From Planctomycetota bacterium (GTDB lineage: Bacteria > Planctomycetota > Phycisphaerae > WQYP01), in assembly GCA_021798635.1 (NCBI GenBank), contig JAJZGH010000117.1, positions 1 through 14,505 of the forward strand: a stretch of 14,505 bases of DNA, given 5' to 3'. Positions 6,926 through 14,195 of the stretch are shown one piece after another. The notes under the pieces are model-generated. The model worked only from the letters and a program-made list of their open reading frames with translations, did not search any database and had not been told where the DNA came from. Each line of letters begins with the position of its first letter. Position 1 is the first letter of the stretch. The position numbers were made by a program, and so were the translations under genes.

Positions 6926-9019
6926 ATGGCTGGTGAATCAGCACACTCCACAAGCCACTTGCTGTCCCTGGATTCACCGGTCCAATTTGCGCTGGGGGTG
7001 GGGCCTAAACGAGCGGAATCGCTTCGTGCTCTGGGCGTGGAAACCTGCGGCGATCTGCTTGTTTTTTTTCCGCGTGATTATGCACAGTCGCAGGGACACG
7101 TTGCCGTCCAGCAGTTGCAAAGTGGTCAACTGGCCACCGTCGAGGGAGAAATCATACAAACCCGTGCTATGCGCCGCCGCCCATCACGTTTTGAAGCACT
7201 GCTGGAGGACCCATCGGGCCGCTGCGTTCTGACCTGGTTTAATCAAATGTTCATGGCTGAAAAACTGGTCCCCGGTGTGCGCGTTCGGGCTACCGGAAAA
7301 GTAACATTCTTTAATGGCCGCGCCCAAATGCTTCAGCCCCGCATCGAATTTCTCCACGATGACAGTTCAATCAATCAAGCTCCGGATTTAATACCCGTTT
7401 ATCCCGCCTCCGCCGATTTAAGCAGCCGCGTCATCGCGTCGATCATGGAGAAAAATATCCCGCTGCTGTTGCCGCATATTCATGAATGGATTGCCGGTGA
7501 CTTATTAACGTCCCGCCGCTTGATTTCGCGCCGGAAGGCCTATGAGCTTATCCACCGCCCCGGGGCATGGAAATTTGTGCAGATCGCCCGGCATTCTCTG
7601 GCGTTTCATGAATTTCTGCTGCACCAGTTAGCCGTGGGCATGAAACGTCACCACCAGCAACAGTTGGAAAACGGCCAGGCTCTGCGGACGGATGATGTGG
7701 TGGACAAACGCATTCGCGCTCTCCTGCCGTTCACCTTAACTGCAGCGCAGGAACGGGTGATCACCGAGTTACGGCACGACCTTGCCGCCCTCCATCCGAT
7801 GAATCGCCTCGTGCAGGGTGACGTGGGCAGCGGTAAAACCGTTGTCGCGCTATACGCCATGCTTTCTGCCGTTGCAGCCGGTGCTCAGGCGGCTCTCCTG
7901 GCACCGACGGAAGTTCTCGCGCAGCAACACCTGTTTTCCCTGGAACAGTTCCTGGCTGCAAGCCGTGTGAAAATAGCATTGCTCACGGCCGCCGTCCCCG
8001 ATGCGGCCCGTAAGAAAACCCTGGCCGGTATTCAAGATGGTTCCATCGGACTGGTTGTCGGCACCCATGCGATTTTAACCGAGGCGGTGCAATTTCATAA
8101 CATCGCCATGCTGGTGGTCGATGAGCAACATAAATTCGGCGTGCAGCAGCGGGCGGTTATTCGTGGTCGCTATGCCGGCGTGCATACACTGGTGATGACC
8201 GCCACACCGATTCCCCGCACGCTGGCCATGGCCGTGTTTGGCGATCTGGACGTGTCAACCATTGATGAACTGCCGCCGGGCCGCCAGCCCATCGCGACGC
8301 GCGCCGTGCCGGCCGCCCGCAGGGATGAAGTGTATGCCTATCTGCTCAAGCAGGTGCAGGCCGGCCGACAGGGCTATGTGGTACTTCCGGCAATTGATGA
8401 AAATGCCGCCGAACTGCGTGGTGCTACGCGGGCTTTTAATGAACTTAAAGCCGGGGCATTGGCCGATTATCGCGTGGGACTGCTGCACGGGCGCATGGAC
8501 GCACCGGCCCGGCGGCAAGCCATGGAGCAATTCCGCACCGGTAAGCTTGATGTGCTGGTTTCCACCAGTATTATCGAAGTCGGCGTGGACGTTCCCAATG
8601 CGACCGTCATGATTATTGAACACGCCGAGAGATTTGGTCTGGCGCAATTGCATCAGCTGCGCGGTCGTGTCGGTCGCGGCAGTCATAAATCCGCCTGCAT
8701 ATTACTGTTTGAAAATGATCCACCGGAACCGCCGCCGCGTCTGGCGGCCATGATAAAATATTCCAGCGGATTTGATATTGCCGGGGAAGATTTAAAAATT
8801 CGGGGCATGGGCGAAATTGTTGGCGAACGCCAAAGCGGCCGGCCTGATATGCTTTTCCCGGATCTGCTCCTGGATCCTTTTTTACTTCCCACAGCGCGTG
8901 AACTGGCACAGACGATTATTAAAGCGGACCCGCATATCATCGCCCCGGAAAACGGCGAATTGCGTCGGGAATTATCCGCACGTTTCAACGATGCACTGGC
9001 TCTGGCGGATGTGGGTTGA
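6926..9019 (+). CDS. recG: ATP-dependent DNA helicase RecG
   Basis: A superfamily 2 double-strand DNA translocase that remodels stalled replication forks and Holliday junctions. An N-terminal wedge/OB region is present (about 65-145, with DPSGRCVLTWFNQ and ARATGKV-like strands). The helicase domain has motif I GDVGSGKT (298-305), motif II DEQH (399-402), motif III TATPIPRT (425-432) and motif VI QLRGRVGRG (577-585). The RecG-specific segment FDIAGEDLKIRGMGEIVGERQSG (from about 616) is also present. The 697 residues compare well with 693 in E. coli. The start is only 13 nt after the rny stop and has only a poor Shine-Dalgarno (TGGAATG), so translational coupling or re-initiation is likely. It is followed after 9 nt by the DUF58 gene. 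Confidence 0.95.
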   Translation: MAGESAHSTSHLLSLDSPVQFALGVGPKRAESLRALGVETCGDLLVFFPRDYAQSQGHVAVQQLQSGQLATVEGEIIQTRAMRRRPSRFEALLEDPSGRCVLTWFNQMFMAEKLVPGVRVRATGKVTFFNGRAQMLQPRIEFLHDDSSINQAPDLIPVYPASADLSSRVIASIMEKNIPLLLPHIHEWIAGDLLTSRRLISRRKAYELIHRPGAWKFVQIARHSLAFHEFLLHQLAVGMKRHHQQQLENGQALRTDDVVDKRIRALLPFTLTAAQERVITELRHDLAALHPMNRLVQGDVGSGKTVVALYAMLSAVAAGAQAALLAPTEVLAQQHLFSLEQFLAASRVKIALLTAAVPDAARKKTLAGIQDGSIGLVVGTHAILTEAVQFHNIAMLVVDEQHKFGVQQRAVIRGRYAGVHTLVMTATPIPRTLAMAVFGDLDVSTIDELPPGRQPIATRAVPAARRDEVYAYLLKQVQAGRQGYVVLPAIDENAAELRGATRAFNELKAGALADYRVGLLHGRMDAPARRQAMEQFRTGKLDVLVSTSIIEVGVDVPNATVMIIEHAERFGLAQLHQLRGRVGRGSHKSACILLFENDPPEPPPRLAAMIKYSSGFDIAGEDLKIRGMGEIVGERQSGRPDMLFPDLLLDPFLLPTARELAQTIIKADPHIIAPENGELRRELSARFNDALALADVG

Positions 9020-9028
9020 GGACAGCAG

Positions 9029-9919
9029 ATGGCACCGCCCGATCTATCATGGCCTGATCGAAAGTTACTGACGCTGTTGCGGCGGCTGACAATTTGTCCG
9101 ACAGCGGCGGAGCATTCGGCGCAGTATATCGGGCATCGCAGCAAGCGCCGAGGCGTAAGTATAGCGGCCGCAGACGCCAGAGCCTACGTTCAGGGCGACG
9201 ATCTGCGACATCTGGATTGGGGGCAGTTGGCGAAGTTTGATCAGCTTGTGGTGCGGCTGTTTTATGCCCATCATGCCATGCGTGTGACCATTATCCTGGA
9301 TTGCTCCGCGAGTATGGCATTGGGAAGTCCGCGCAAATTTGATTTTGCCCGCTCTCTGGCCGCATGTCTAAGTATCATTGCGCTTCATGGTCGCAATGAA
9401 TTAAAACTTTTGCCTGCACCATCGGGCCGCACAGCGCACTGTGTAACCACCTCAGGCGGACAAGATGCCGCGATGGCCGACATTCTGTCGCTGCTCAAGA
9501 CGCTTCCGCCAGGCGGAGTCATGGATATGCAGAAATTGCTGCACCGTGCAGCGCGACAGAAAACCGACAATCTGATATTGATCTCTGATTGCCTGCCGCC
9601 GCAGAATTTGACGAAGGCCTTCGCCGCACTGGCCGCGCGCTCGCAGCGACTGATCGTGCTGCACACACTATGCCCTGAAGAACAATCGCCACCGTTCAAA
9701 CATCCGGTATTATTGCGTGATCCGGAGCTTGGTCGGCGGCAACGTATATCGGCGTCAGAAACCGCGAGCATGGCTTATCGCGCCGCATTCGCTCGATGGC
9801 GTGATGAGGTGTCGGAAAGTGTTAAGCGCTGTGGCGGGGTATATCGTTATATATCAACGTCTAATAGTATCGAAGAAGTTCTGGCGCAGCATCTTGCTGA
9901 AGTTCTCTTCACGCAGTGA
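9029..9919 (+). CDS. DUF58 / vWA-like domain protein
   Basis: A 296-aa DUF58 protein. The family block SKRRGVSIAAADARAYVQGDDLRHLDW lies near 38-64. The following von Willebrand A-like fold carries a MIDAS motif DCSAS (91-95) and a second acidic site near ISDCLPP (185-191). DUF58 proteins usually accompany a MoxR AAA ATPase, in a MoxR-DUF58-BatA type set thought to act in metal- or chaperone-assisted protein maturation at the envelope. No MoxR or BatA gene is in this window. The start has GAGGA 6 nt upstream, partly inside the recG stop region, and the gap is 9 nt, so it is the third gene of the rny-recG operon. A functional tie to those enzymes is not known. Confidence 0.88.
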   Translation: MAPPDLSWPDRKLLTLLRRLTICPTAAEHSAQYIGHRSKRRGVSIAAADARAYVQGDDLRHLDWGQLAKFDQLVVRLFYAHHAMRVTIILDCSASMALGSPRKFDFARSLAACLSIIALHGRNELKLLPAPSGRTAHCVTTSGGQDAAMADILSLLKTLPPGGVMDMQKLLHRAARQKTDNLILISDCLPPQNLTKAFAALAARSQRLIVLHTLCPEEQSPPFKHPVLLRDPELGRRQRISASETASMAYRAAFARWRDEVSESVKRCGGVYRYISTSNSIEEVLAQHLAEVLFTQ

Positions 9920-9944
9920 AAAAAAGCGGGCCGCTAAAAAAAAT

Positions 9945-9964
9945 AAAAAATTCCGGAATTTTTT
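9945..9964. terminator. 20-bp perfect palindrome, likely terminator after DUF58 gene
   Basis: A-run, TTCCGGAA core and T-run form a 20-bp self-complementary sequence with T continuing to 9965, 25 nt after the DUF58 stop. It is preceded by a second small GC palindrome (AGCGG/CCGCT) and an A-run. The symmetry suits bidirectional termination, although the loop would have to open in the CCGG core. Confidence 0.5.
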
Positions 9965-9966
9965 TA

Positions 9967-9994
9967 ATGACAAATGGTCGCAACAGCCGATAAT
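9967..9994 (+). promoter_or_regulatory. promoter of the basic peptide gene
   Basis: -35 ATGACA (9967-9972, 5 of 6), a 16-nt spacer and -10 GATAAT (9989-9994, 5 of 6) lie just past the palindromic terminator. The expected start near 10001 gives a leader of about 44 nt ending in a strong ribosome binding site, AGGGGGTGAT. Confidence 0.5.
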
Positions 9995-10044
9995 AACGAT
10001 GTCGTGATTTTTGTCTTTTCCAAAATTGAAAGGGGGTGATACAA

Positions 10045-10149
10045 ATGGCGACGAAAAAGAAAGCTGCTGCAAGCAGCAAGAGCACGAAGAAATCTTCACC
10101 GAAGAAATCTTCCAGCAAGAGCACGAAGAAGTCCGCGAGTCGGAGATAA
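10045..10149 (+). CDS. 34-aa Lys/Ser-rich basic histone-H1-like peptide
   Basis: A very short gene with an exceptionally strong Shine-Dalgarno (AGGGGGTGAT, 5-8 nt before ATG), its own promoter and an intrinsic terminator, so I take it as real. The product has 11 Lys, 11 Ser, 2 Arg and no acidic or aromatic residue. It reads MATKKKAAASSKSTKKS then SPKKSS, a second SKSTKKS, and SASRR. The repeated SKSTKKS (residues 11-17 and 24-30) is encoded by a 17-nt exact direct repeat (10075-10091 and 10114-10130), so it grew by duplication. The composition resembles bacterial histone-H1-like tails (for example Hc1, or the tails of HU-type proteins), suggesting DNA or RNA binding. It has no globular domain, and the role is inferred from composition only. 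Confidence 0.72.
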   Translation: MATKKKAAASSKSTKKSSPKKSSSKSTKKSASRR

Positions 10150-10176
10150 TTGGTGCTCCATGCGATCTAACGCATC

Positions 10177-10202
10177 AGCCCGCGAGTGTTCGCGGGCTTT
10201 TT
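10177..10202 (+). terminator. Rho-independent terminator
   Basis: A 9-bp perfect stem AGCCCGCGA / TCGCGGGCT with a GTGT loop is followed by TTTTT (10198-10202), 27 nt after the stop of the basic peptide gene. It has no T-run on the minus strand, so it does not obviously serve the converging PEP-CTERM gene. The rest of the gap (10203-10338) holds nothing I can assign beyond a small GCTG/CAGC hairpin with a T-rich tract on the minus side, a weak terminator candidate for that gene. Confidence 0.88.
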
Positions 10203-10338
10203 ACTGCGCCCACCGACGATCACAAGCTGCACTGCCGCGTCGCGTCGGTGCCGGCAATTCGCGTCAACCCATGAAAAAATAAACATCAAGCTGCCACAGC
10301 CACCCGGCCTGGAGACAAATAGTCTGGGTCAGGATGAT

Positions 10339-11220
10339 TTACACCGCCGCTTTGCGCCGGGTCAGCAGCCCCATGGCCACCACTGCCGTAAGCAGCAGAA
10401 TACCCGCAGCCGGTTCGGGGGTCGTAACGATGGTAAACTGCGTGTTGTTTTGATAATACGCGGCACCCATGACGCCTGAAATTTGCGACGTGTCGATAAC
10501 GCCGTTCGCAAAGCCCAGGTTACCGATGTAGCTTTGTCCCGGTGCCAGCGTGTTTGCCGCCATCGTATAACTGCTGGGCAAGCCGCTTCCGGAATTAATA
10601 ATGTTTTCGTTAATAGTGGTATTATTCAGACCGAAGTCCAAATGCAGGTCATTCGAGGCATTCCATGTAAACGTGTAACTTTGGGTGGGGTCAATAACCA
10701 GTTCACCGCCCGACCAGTTCGTATTACTGATCGTTCCGATATCTGTCGGATAGGTCACGCCGCTAAGCGCTAATGTTGAATTGTAGGTATTGGGCGTGCT
10801 GGTATTAATGGTGAATGTGTAGTTGCCATCCGGGAACGCGGCATTGAGGTCGGCTGCGGTTGCGTAAAACTGCGAATACTTTAAACGGGTGTTACCGCCG
10901 TTGGCGGCATACGTGACGGTTCCGGTCGCACCAGCCGGCACTGCTAATGTTGAGCTTGCCAGTACCGATCCCGTTGCTCCGTAGGAAATCTGTGATGAAA
11001 ACTTGTAGGCATTGGAAGTGCTAAGCGACGGTGTCACATCGCCCGTTTGCAAATATGTCGCGGTTTTACCGACGTCATATTCCCCGACATCCGTCACGGC
11101 CGCATGAGTTGCTGCGGCCGTCGAGAACGCAGCGGCTGTCGCCATGGCCATGAGCAGGCCCCTGGACCGGTAATTCTGGCGTGAAAAGCCTGTCGTCGGG
11201 CTAGTGTGTGCCTGGTGCAT
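10339..11220 (-). CDS. PEP-CTERM sorted surface/secreted protein
   Basis: A 293-aa exported protein. The N-terminus has basic residues and then a hydrophobic/Ala-rich signal peptide ending ATHA-A (cleavage near 41). The middle is Thr/Ser/Asn/Gly-rich, beta-type and low in charge, typical of exosortase substrates. The C-terminus is a PEP-CTERM tail: TPEP (267-270), a transmembrane stretch (about 272-286) and the basic RRK (288-290). Such proteins are cut and sorted by an EpsH/exosortase enzyme, often to extracellular polymer; no exosortase lies in this window. A strong Shine-Dalgarno AAGGAG sits 8 nt before the ATG. It is divergent from a LuxR-type regulator. The specific role of the mature domain is not recognised. 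Confidence 0.88.
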   Translation of the reverse strand: MHQAHTSPTTGFSRQNYRSRGLLMAMATAAAFSTAAATHAAVTDVGEYDVGKTATYLQTGDVTPSLSTSNAYKFSSQISYGATGSVLASSTLAVPAGATGTVTYAANGGNTRLKYSQFYATAADLNAAFPDGNYTFTINTSTPNTYNSTLALSGVTYPTDIGTISNTNWSGGELVIDPTQSYTFTWNASNDLHLDFGLNNTTINENIINSGSGLPSSYTMAANTLAPGQSYIGNLGFANGVIDTSQISGVMGAAYYQNNTQFTIVTTPEPAAGILLLTAVVAMGLLTRRKAAV

Positions 11221-11295
11221 GATACTTCTCCTTCAAAAATATACGCATTAACGAAAAAAACAGTTCAGGATGAGCACTCTCACCTCATGTCCTTA

Positions 11296-11323
11296 AGTAT
11301 AATCGTGCCATTTACCATTTCAA
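11296..11323 (-). promoter_or_regulatory. promoter of the PEP-CTERM gene
   Basis: On the minus strand, -35 TTGAAA (complement 11318-11323), a 16-nt spacer and -10 TATACT (complement 11296-11301) each match the consensus at 5 of 6 positions. The expected start is near 11289, giving a leader of about 68 nt. The leader contains a small hairpin (ATGAG/CTCAT) and ends with the AAGGAG site. Confidence 0.6.
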
Positions 11324-11349
11324 GACGCCTAAACAGGTGACACCAGATA

Positions 11350-11390
11350 TTCGGCGACAACCTGACATCCCGGGCGATTTTCGGCGATAA
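11350..11390. promoter_or_regulatory. tandem 11-nt repeats, candidate operator of the LuxR-type gene
   Basis: TTCGGCGACAA (11350-11360) and TTCGGCGATAA (11380-11390) differ at one position and start exactly 30 nt apart, close to three helical turns. The first lies just upstream of the -35 and the second overlaps the -10 of the regulator's promoter. This is the geometry of a regulator that binds both sites on one face of DNA. Autoregulation by the adjacent LuxR-type protein is a guess. Confidence 0.4.
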
Positions 11391-11391
11391 T
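11362..11391 (+). promoter_or_regulatory. promoter of the LuxR-type regulator
   Basis: -35 CTGACA (11362-11367, 5 of 6), an 18-nt spacer and -10 GATAAT (11386-11391, 5 of 6). The expected start near 11398 gives a leader of about 40 nt to the GTG start codon. Confidence 0.5.
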
Positions 11392-11437
11392 AAGCGATGT
11401 GTAACCTAATAGACCGGGCTTGAATGAAAGGTGCGTT

Positions 11438-12277
11438 GTGATCGATCCTCAAACGCTGCGATTGTCCGAAGTACGCGATTTATTGCGCTTAATGGCACAA
11501 TTGCGCCGCTTGACAGTCCTGCCGGCACTATGGCGCACCACCCTGGCTGAAGGATTGGCCAATATTTTAAACATGTATGTGGTCGCAATTTTTTACTGCG
11601 AGCAGCACGCAGCCAAACCTGATGAAATAACACCCCTGCCGGTCCTTCCGGAAGTTTGCTTTGCCAAACCCGCGCGGGCCCCGAACACCACCGCGATTCC
11701 AAAACTCTTGCGGACTCATCCCACCTGGGAAAAAATTAAAATATCCCGGCGCGACGGCAGCGCAATAGACAATAACGCCCAGAGTAAATGGACTGCCGAT
11801 GATGCGGTATTCGGGAACTCCCGGGAAAAACCAGCGGTCATTGAACTTAATTTCCATGACGCCCTGCCGCCGCCCCTGGCCTTGCGGGGTATTACCTATC
11901 TGCTTTATTCCGACCTGATTGAATCAGCTTCGAACGAACCGGCGGTCCTGGTTCGATTTCTGCACAATGAATTGCGCCATCAACTTCTGCATGCCAATCT
12001 GGACACCGGGCAGAAAACGAAATTGCATGAAGGCCTGCCTAATCGCCAACGACAAATTCTTGATGGGTTACTTTCCGGGGAAGGCGAAAAGCAACTCGCC
12101 CAGGAATTGGGATTAAGTGTTCACACCGTCCACTCGTATATCCGACGTTTGTATCGCCGCTTCGGCGTGTCAAGCCGCGCCGAGCTTTTTGCGGTCTGTT
12201 ACTCCGCCGAGGATGTGAACGACTCTTCCGTCAGCGAATCGGCTAAAGGATCAACCGTCGGCAAAGAGGTCCAATAG
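11438..12277 (+). CDS. LuxR-family transcriptional regulator
   Basis: The C-terminal part (about 200-254) is a GerE/LuxR-type HTH: LPNRQRQILDGLLSGEGEKQ, then LAQELGLSVHTVHSYIRRLY and RRFGVSSRAELFA, with the recognition helix around SVHTVHSYIRRLYRRF. The N-terminal 190 residues show no receiver Asp or clear PAS motif and may be a divergent sensory domain. The tail after the HTH is Ser-rich and acidic. I chose GTG at 11438 (279 aa) because AAAGG lies 6 nt upstream; an alternative TTG at 11420 lacks a ribosome binding site. Transcription diverges from the PEP-CTERM gene, so regulation of that gene is plausible. The flanking tandem repeats may be its target. Signal and regulon are unknown. Confidence 0.85.
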   Translation: MIDPQTLRLSEVRDLLRLMAQLRRLTVLPALWRTTLAEGLANILNMYVVAIFYCEQHAAKPDEITPLPVLPEVCFAKPARAPNTTAIPKLLRTHPTWEKIKISRRDGSAIDNNAQSKWTADDAVFGNSREKPAVIELNFHDALPPPLALRGITYLLYSDLIESASNEPAVLVRFLHNELRHQLLHANLDTGQKTKLHEGLPNRQRQILDGLLSGEGEKQLAQELGLSVHTVHSYIRRLYRRFGVSSRAELFAVCYSAEDVNDSSVSESAKGSTVGKEVQ

Positions 12278-12351
12278 CGGCTAAAAGGCGGTTAATATCA
12301 GCCGTTTACGGCAATAATTGGCCATCCGGCGGCGACCTTGCGTCCAACGAT

Positions 12352-12380
12352 TTGGAATCAGACGTAGATTTACGTATAAT
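12352..12380 (+). promoter_or_regulatory. promoter of the tatA gene
   Basis: -35 TTGGAA (12352-12357, 4 of 6), a 17-nt spacer and a perfect -10 TATAAT (12375-12380). The predicted start near 12387 gives a leader of about 64 nt. A small GCCG-TTTA-CGGC hairpin (12301-12312) between the regulator stop and this promoter may be a weak terminator. Confidence 0.6.
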
Positions 12381-12450
12381 GCTCCTGTATGGGTCATGCT
12401 GGCGGAAACAAGCAGGCCCACCAGCCGTCTTTTTTGCGAGGTGATAAACC

Positions 12451-12759
12451 ATGTCAGGGCCTTTTGAGACATTACCATTGGCGTTAGGTTTTGGAAATCT
12501 TTTCGACGGGCCGGATCTTTTAATTGTTCTGGCTATTGCGTTGATATTCTTTGGAAATCGGCTGCCGGGCGTTGCCAAGAGCCTGGGGCGTTCCATATTC
12601 GAATTCAAAAAGGGTCTTACCGAAACCCGCGAGGAACTCAATAAAGCGGCCAATGAAGAACCGCCGCTGGAGAAACCAGCCATCCAGGCACCTTCGCGGA
12701 AAACGGCCGACAACCCTTATCAGATTAAACAGGTAACCAACGTCAGCGACGAACCATAA
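12451..12759 (+). CDS. tatA: twin-arginine translocase subunit TatA/TatB family
   Basis: A small 102-aa Tat component that forms the protein-conducting assembly for folded proteins in the cytoplasmic membrane. The layout is classic: a short N-terminus, a membrane helix (about 21-37) ending in the hinge FFGNRLPG (33-40), an amphipathic helix VAKSLGRSIFEFKKG (41-55), and a charged soluble tail rich in Glu, Pro and Lys. Phe-Gly followed by the LP hinge is the family signature. TatA rather than TatB is favoured by the short length and the FGNRLPG form, but a bifunctional role cannot be excluded. GAGGTGAT precedes the ATG. No tatC is in this window. It stands alone between the LuxR-type gene and a converging gene. 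Confidence 0.92.
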   Translation: MSGPFETLPLALGFGNLFDGPDLLIVLAIALIFFGNRLPGVAKSLGRSIFEFKKGLTETREELNKAANEEPPLEKPAIQAPSRKTADNPYQIKQVTNVSDEP

Positions 12760-12760
12760 G

Positions 12761-12780
12761 TTTCCATGACTTCATGGAAA
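12761..12780. terminator. hairpin immediately after tatA
   Basis: TTTCCATG and CATGGAAA form an 8-bp perfect stem around an ACTT loop, beginning one base after the tatA stop. There is no long T-run, so it may be an mRNA end stabiliser working together with the next hairpin. Confidence 0.45.
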
Positions 12781-12790
12781 TGCTCCTTTC

Positions 12791-12827
12791 ATAAAGGCTG
12801 CCACAACGGGCGGCCTTTATTATTTGA
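12791..12827. terminator. terminator-like hairpin between converging genes
   Basis: ATAAAGGCTGCC pairs with GGCGGCCTTTAT (one G-T pair, 12 bp, loop ACAACG), followed on the plus strand by TATTATTTG. The minus-strand gene's stop codon lies at its right foot (12820-12822). It probably ends tatA transcription and may also protect the converging transcript. The T-run is imperfect. Confidence 0.6.
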
Positions 12828-14127
12828 TAGCTGTGCGGTGCGATCGGGCCTTGGGCGTTGGCGAATAAGAGAAATACCGCTCCACTGCCATCCGATAGCG
12901 AACTGGAATTTTCACATGGTCCGCCGGACTACCCCGGCCCCATCTCAGTTCAACAGACTCCGCCGCAGATTGGCTCGATGGAATATCTGTAATAACGGCA
13001 TCGCCTGAATCACCGGCCCGATCTGACACATTGCTCTGGTTGGCCCCCACGGCCGCGTATCTGGTAATGCTTGCGCGGTCGCCATCGTCGCCGAATTCAG
13101 GATGTCGGAACATCACCACCTGGCGGCTCAGCCCCGTAGCCAGATATCTTTCAATCTGCTGATTTATTTTGCGCAATAGCGGCACGAAATTACCCTTAGA
13201 TGAGGCGTGAATCGCATGGGCCGCAGCCAACAACATGGTTTTGGTTTGCGGTCCGACACCGGGCAGTCGCGCCGCAGCCAGTAGTTGCGCTTGCAAAGCT
13301 TCAGCGATGTCCTTGTCAGTACGCGCATCGTTGCCGGTACCGTGGTCGGCGGGGCGGCGGTGTGGCTTTATTTTTGCCGTTTTCAGCAAATGTGTTATGG
13401 ACGCTTGTAGCTGTTTAATGGCATCAGTCGCCCGGTGCTGCGCGAAAAGTTGAGAACGGCTTACCCTCGGCGCAATTTTCATGGCGGATATTTGTGGCTT
13501 CTGCGCCGACAGATGTGAGTTACGCCCGCTGTTCGCCGCGCGTGCCGCTGTTACCCGCCCTGTCTTGGAGGATCCTTCCGTTCCTGTGTCCCGCCCCGCA
13601 TGTGCCATCACGGCTTGCCCCACCCCGGCCGTAACCAACAGGGTGATAAATAACAATCCATTGGCGGCCCAGATTCTCTGATCCGCCGATGTGGAGAGTA
13701 AAATCTTAGTGGCCTGCGCAGGCGGGGTTTGGCAGCGATTCGCTGCGTCAAAAATAATCTTAGCGTCATGGCGGCCTGTCTCCTGGGCAGCGTTTGCCAG
13801 TACGTCCGCGGCGGTGATAAATAGTCCGGGCGCATTGTATTGCTGTTCCAGAAACAGAGCCGCATCAACGCCATTGGCCCAAGTTTCAGTCAGCAATCGC
13901 ACCGCAATGACCATGCCGTTAAGAGCGGTGACATTGAACATTATCTCAAGCACCGTCATATGAAAGTACAGCATGACTATAAGAATCGGGAAGCACAAAA
14001 TAAGCCCCATCGCAATCGCCCCGGCAACTCGTCGTGCGAAGACCCGCCGATTCAACTCCCGCTGCGCAATATCCAAGGCACGCACAAGAAAGCGTTCTGG
14101 CAAAGCAGTGTTGTCTGGAATTTCCAT
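12820..14127 (-). CDS. multi-pass membrane protein of unknown function (435 aa)
   Basis: I do not assign a family. Hydrophobic segments lie near 35-57, possibly 60-77, and 153-175. Between them is a cytoplasmic-type stretch with DAALFLEQQYNAPGLFITAADVLAN (about 88-112). The remainder (about 180-435) is soluble, basic and Ala/Ser/Gln-rich, and ends with IPVRYRMAVERYFSYSP. The A.FLE...LFITAADVL pattern and the VRYR.AVERYF-like tail recall, from memory, hypothetical proteins found in planctomycete MoxR-DUF58-BatA gene sets. A DUF58 gene lies 3 kb away, but the link is tentative. The start ATG is preceded by TATAAT with a 7-nt gap (AGGTTAA), so the mRNA may be leaderless. An AGG is the only Shine-Dalgarno remnant. 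Confidence 0.7.
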   Translation of the reverse strand: MEIPDNTALPERFLVRALDIAQRELNRRVFARRVAGAIAMGLILCFPILIVMLYFHMTVLEIMFNVTALNGMVIAVRLLTETWANGVDAALFLEQQYNAPGLFITAADVLANAAQETGRHDAKIIFDAANRCQTPPAQATKILLSTSADQRIWAANGLLFITLLVTAGVGQAVMAHAGRDTGTEGSSKTGRVTAARAANSGRNSHLSAQKPQISAMKIAPRVSRSQLFAQHRATDAIKQLQASITHLLKTAKIKPHRRPADHGTGNDARTDKDIAEALQAQLLAAARLPGVGPQTKTMLLAAAHAIHASSKGNFVPLLRKINQQIERYLATGLSRQVVMFRHPEFGDDGDRASITRYAAVGANQSNVSDRAGDSGDAVITDIPSSQSAAESVELRWGRGSPADHVKIPVRYRMAVERYFSYSPTPKARSHRTAIK

Positions 14128-14134
14128 TTAACCT

Positions 14135-14140
14135 ATTATA
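14135..14140 (-). promoter_or_regulatory. -10 element (TATAAT) abutting the 435-aa membrane protein start
   Basis: A perfect minus-strand TATAAT (complement 14135-14140) ends 7 nt before the ATG (14125-14127). The expected start point therefore falls at or next to the start codon. I see no good -35 at the right spacing; TTTCCA is the nearest poor match. The element is therefore less certain than the ATPase promoter. Confidence 0.4.
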
Positions 14141-14195
14141 CCGTTTGCAGCCCAAGCTTGGAAAATCAGTCACGTTCTGTCTCGCGTCAGCGGGT

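Noticed and set aside
5701..6951. Long minus-strand open frame (416 codons) under rny
   Set aside because: It is a shadow of the rny coding frame with His/Phe-rich unnatural composition, no RBS and no recognisable domain.
10075..10130. CRISPR-like or tandem repeat array
   Set aside because: Only two 17-nt copies occur and both lie in frame inside the Lys/Ser-rich peptide gene, encoding the same SKSTKK unit.
11420..11437. TTG start for the LuxR-type regulator
   Set aside because: It has no Shine-Dalgarno, whereas GTG at 11438 has AAAGG 6 nt upstream.
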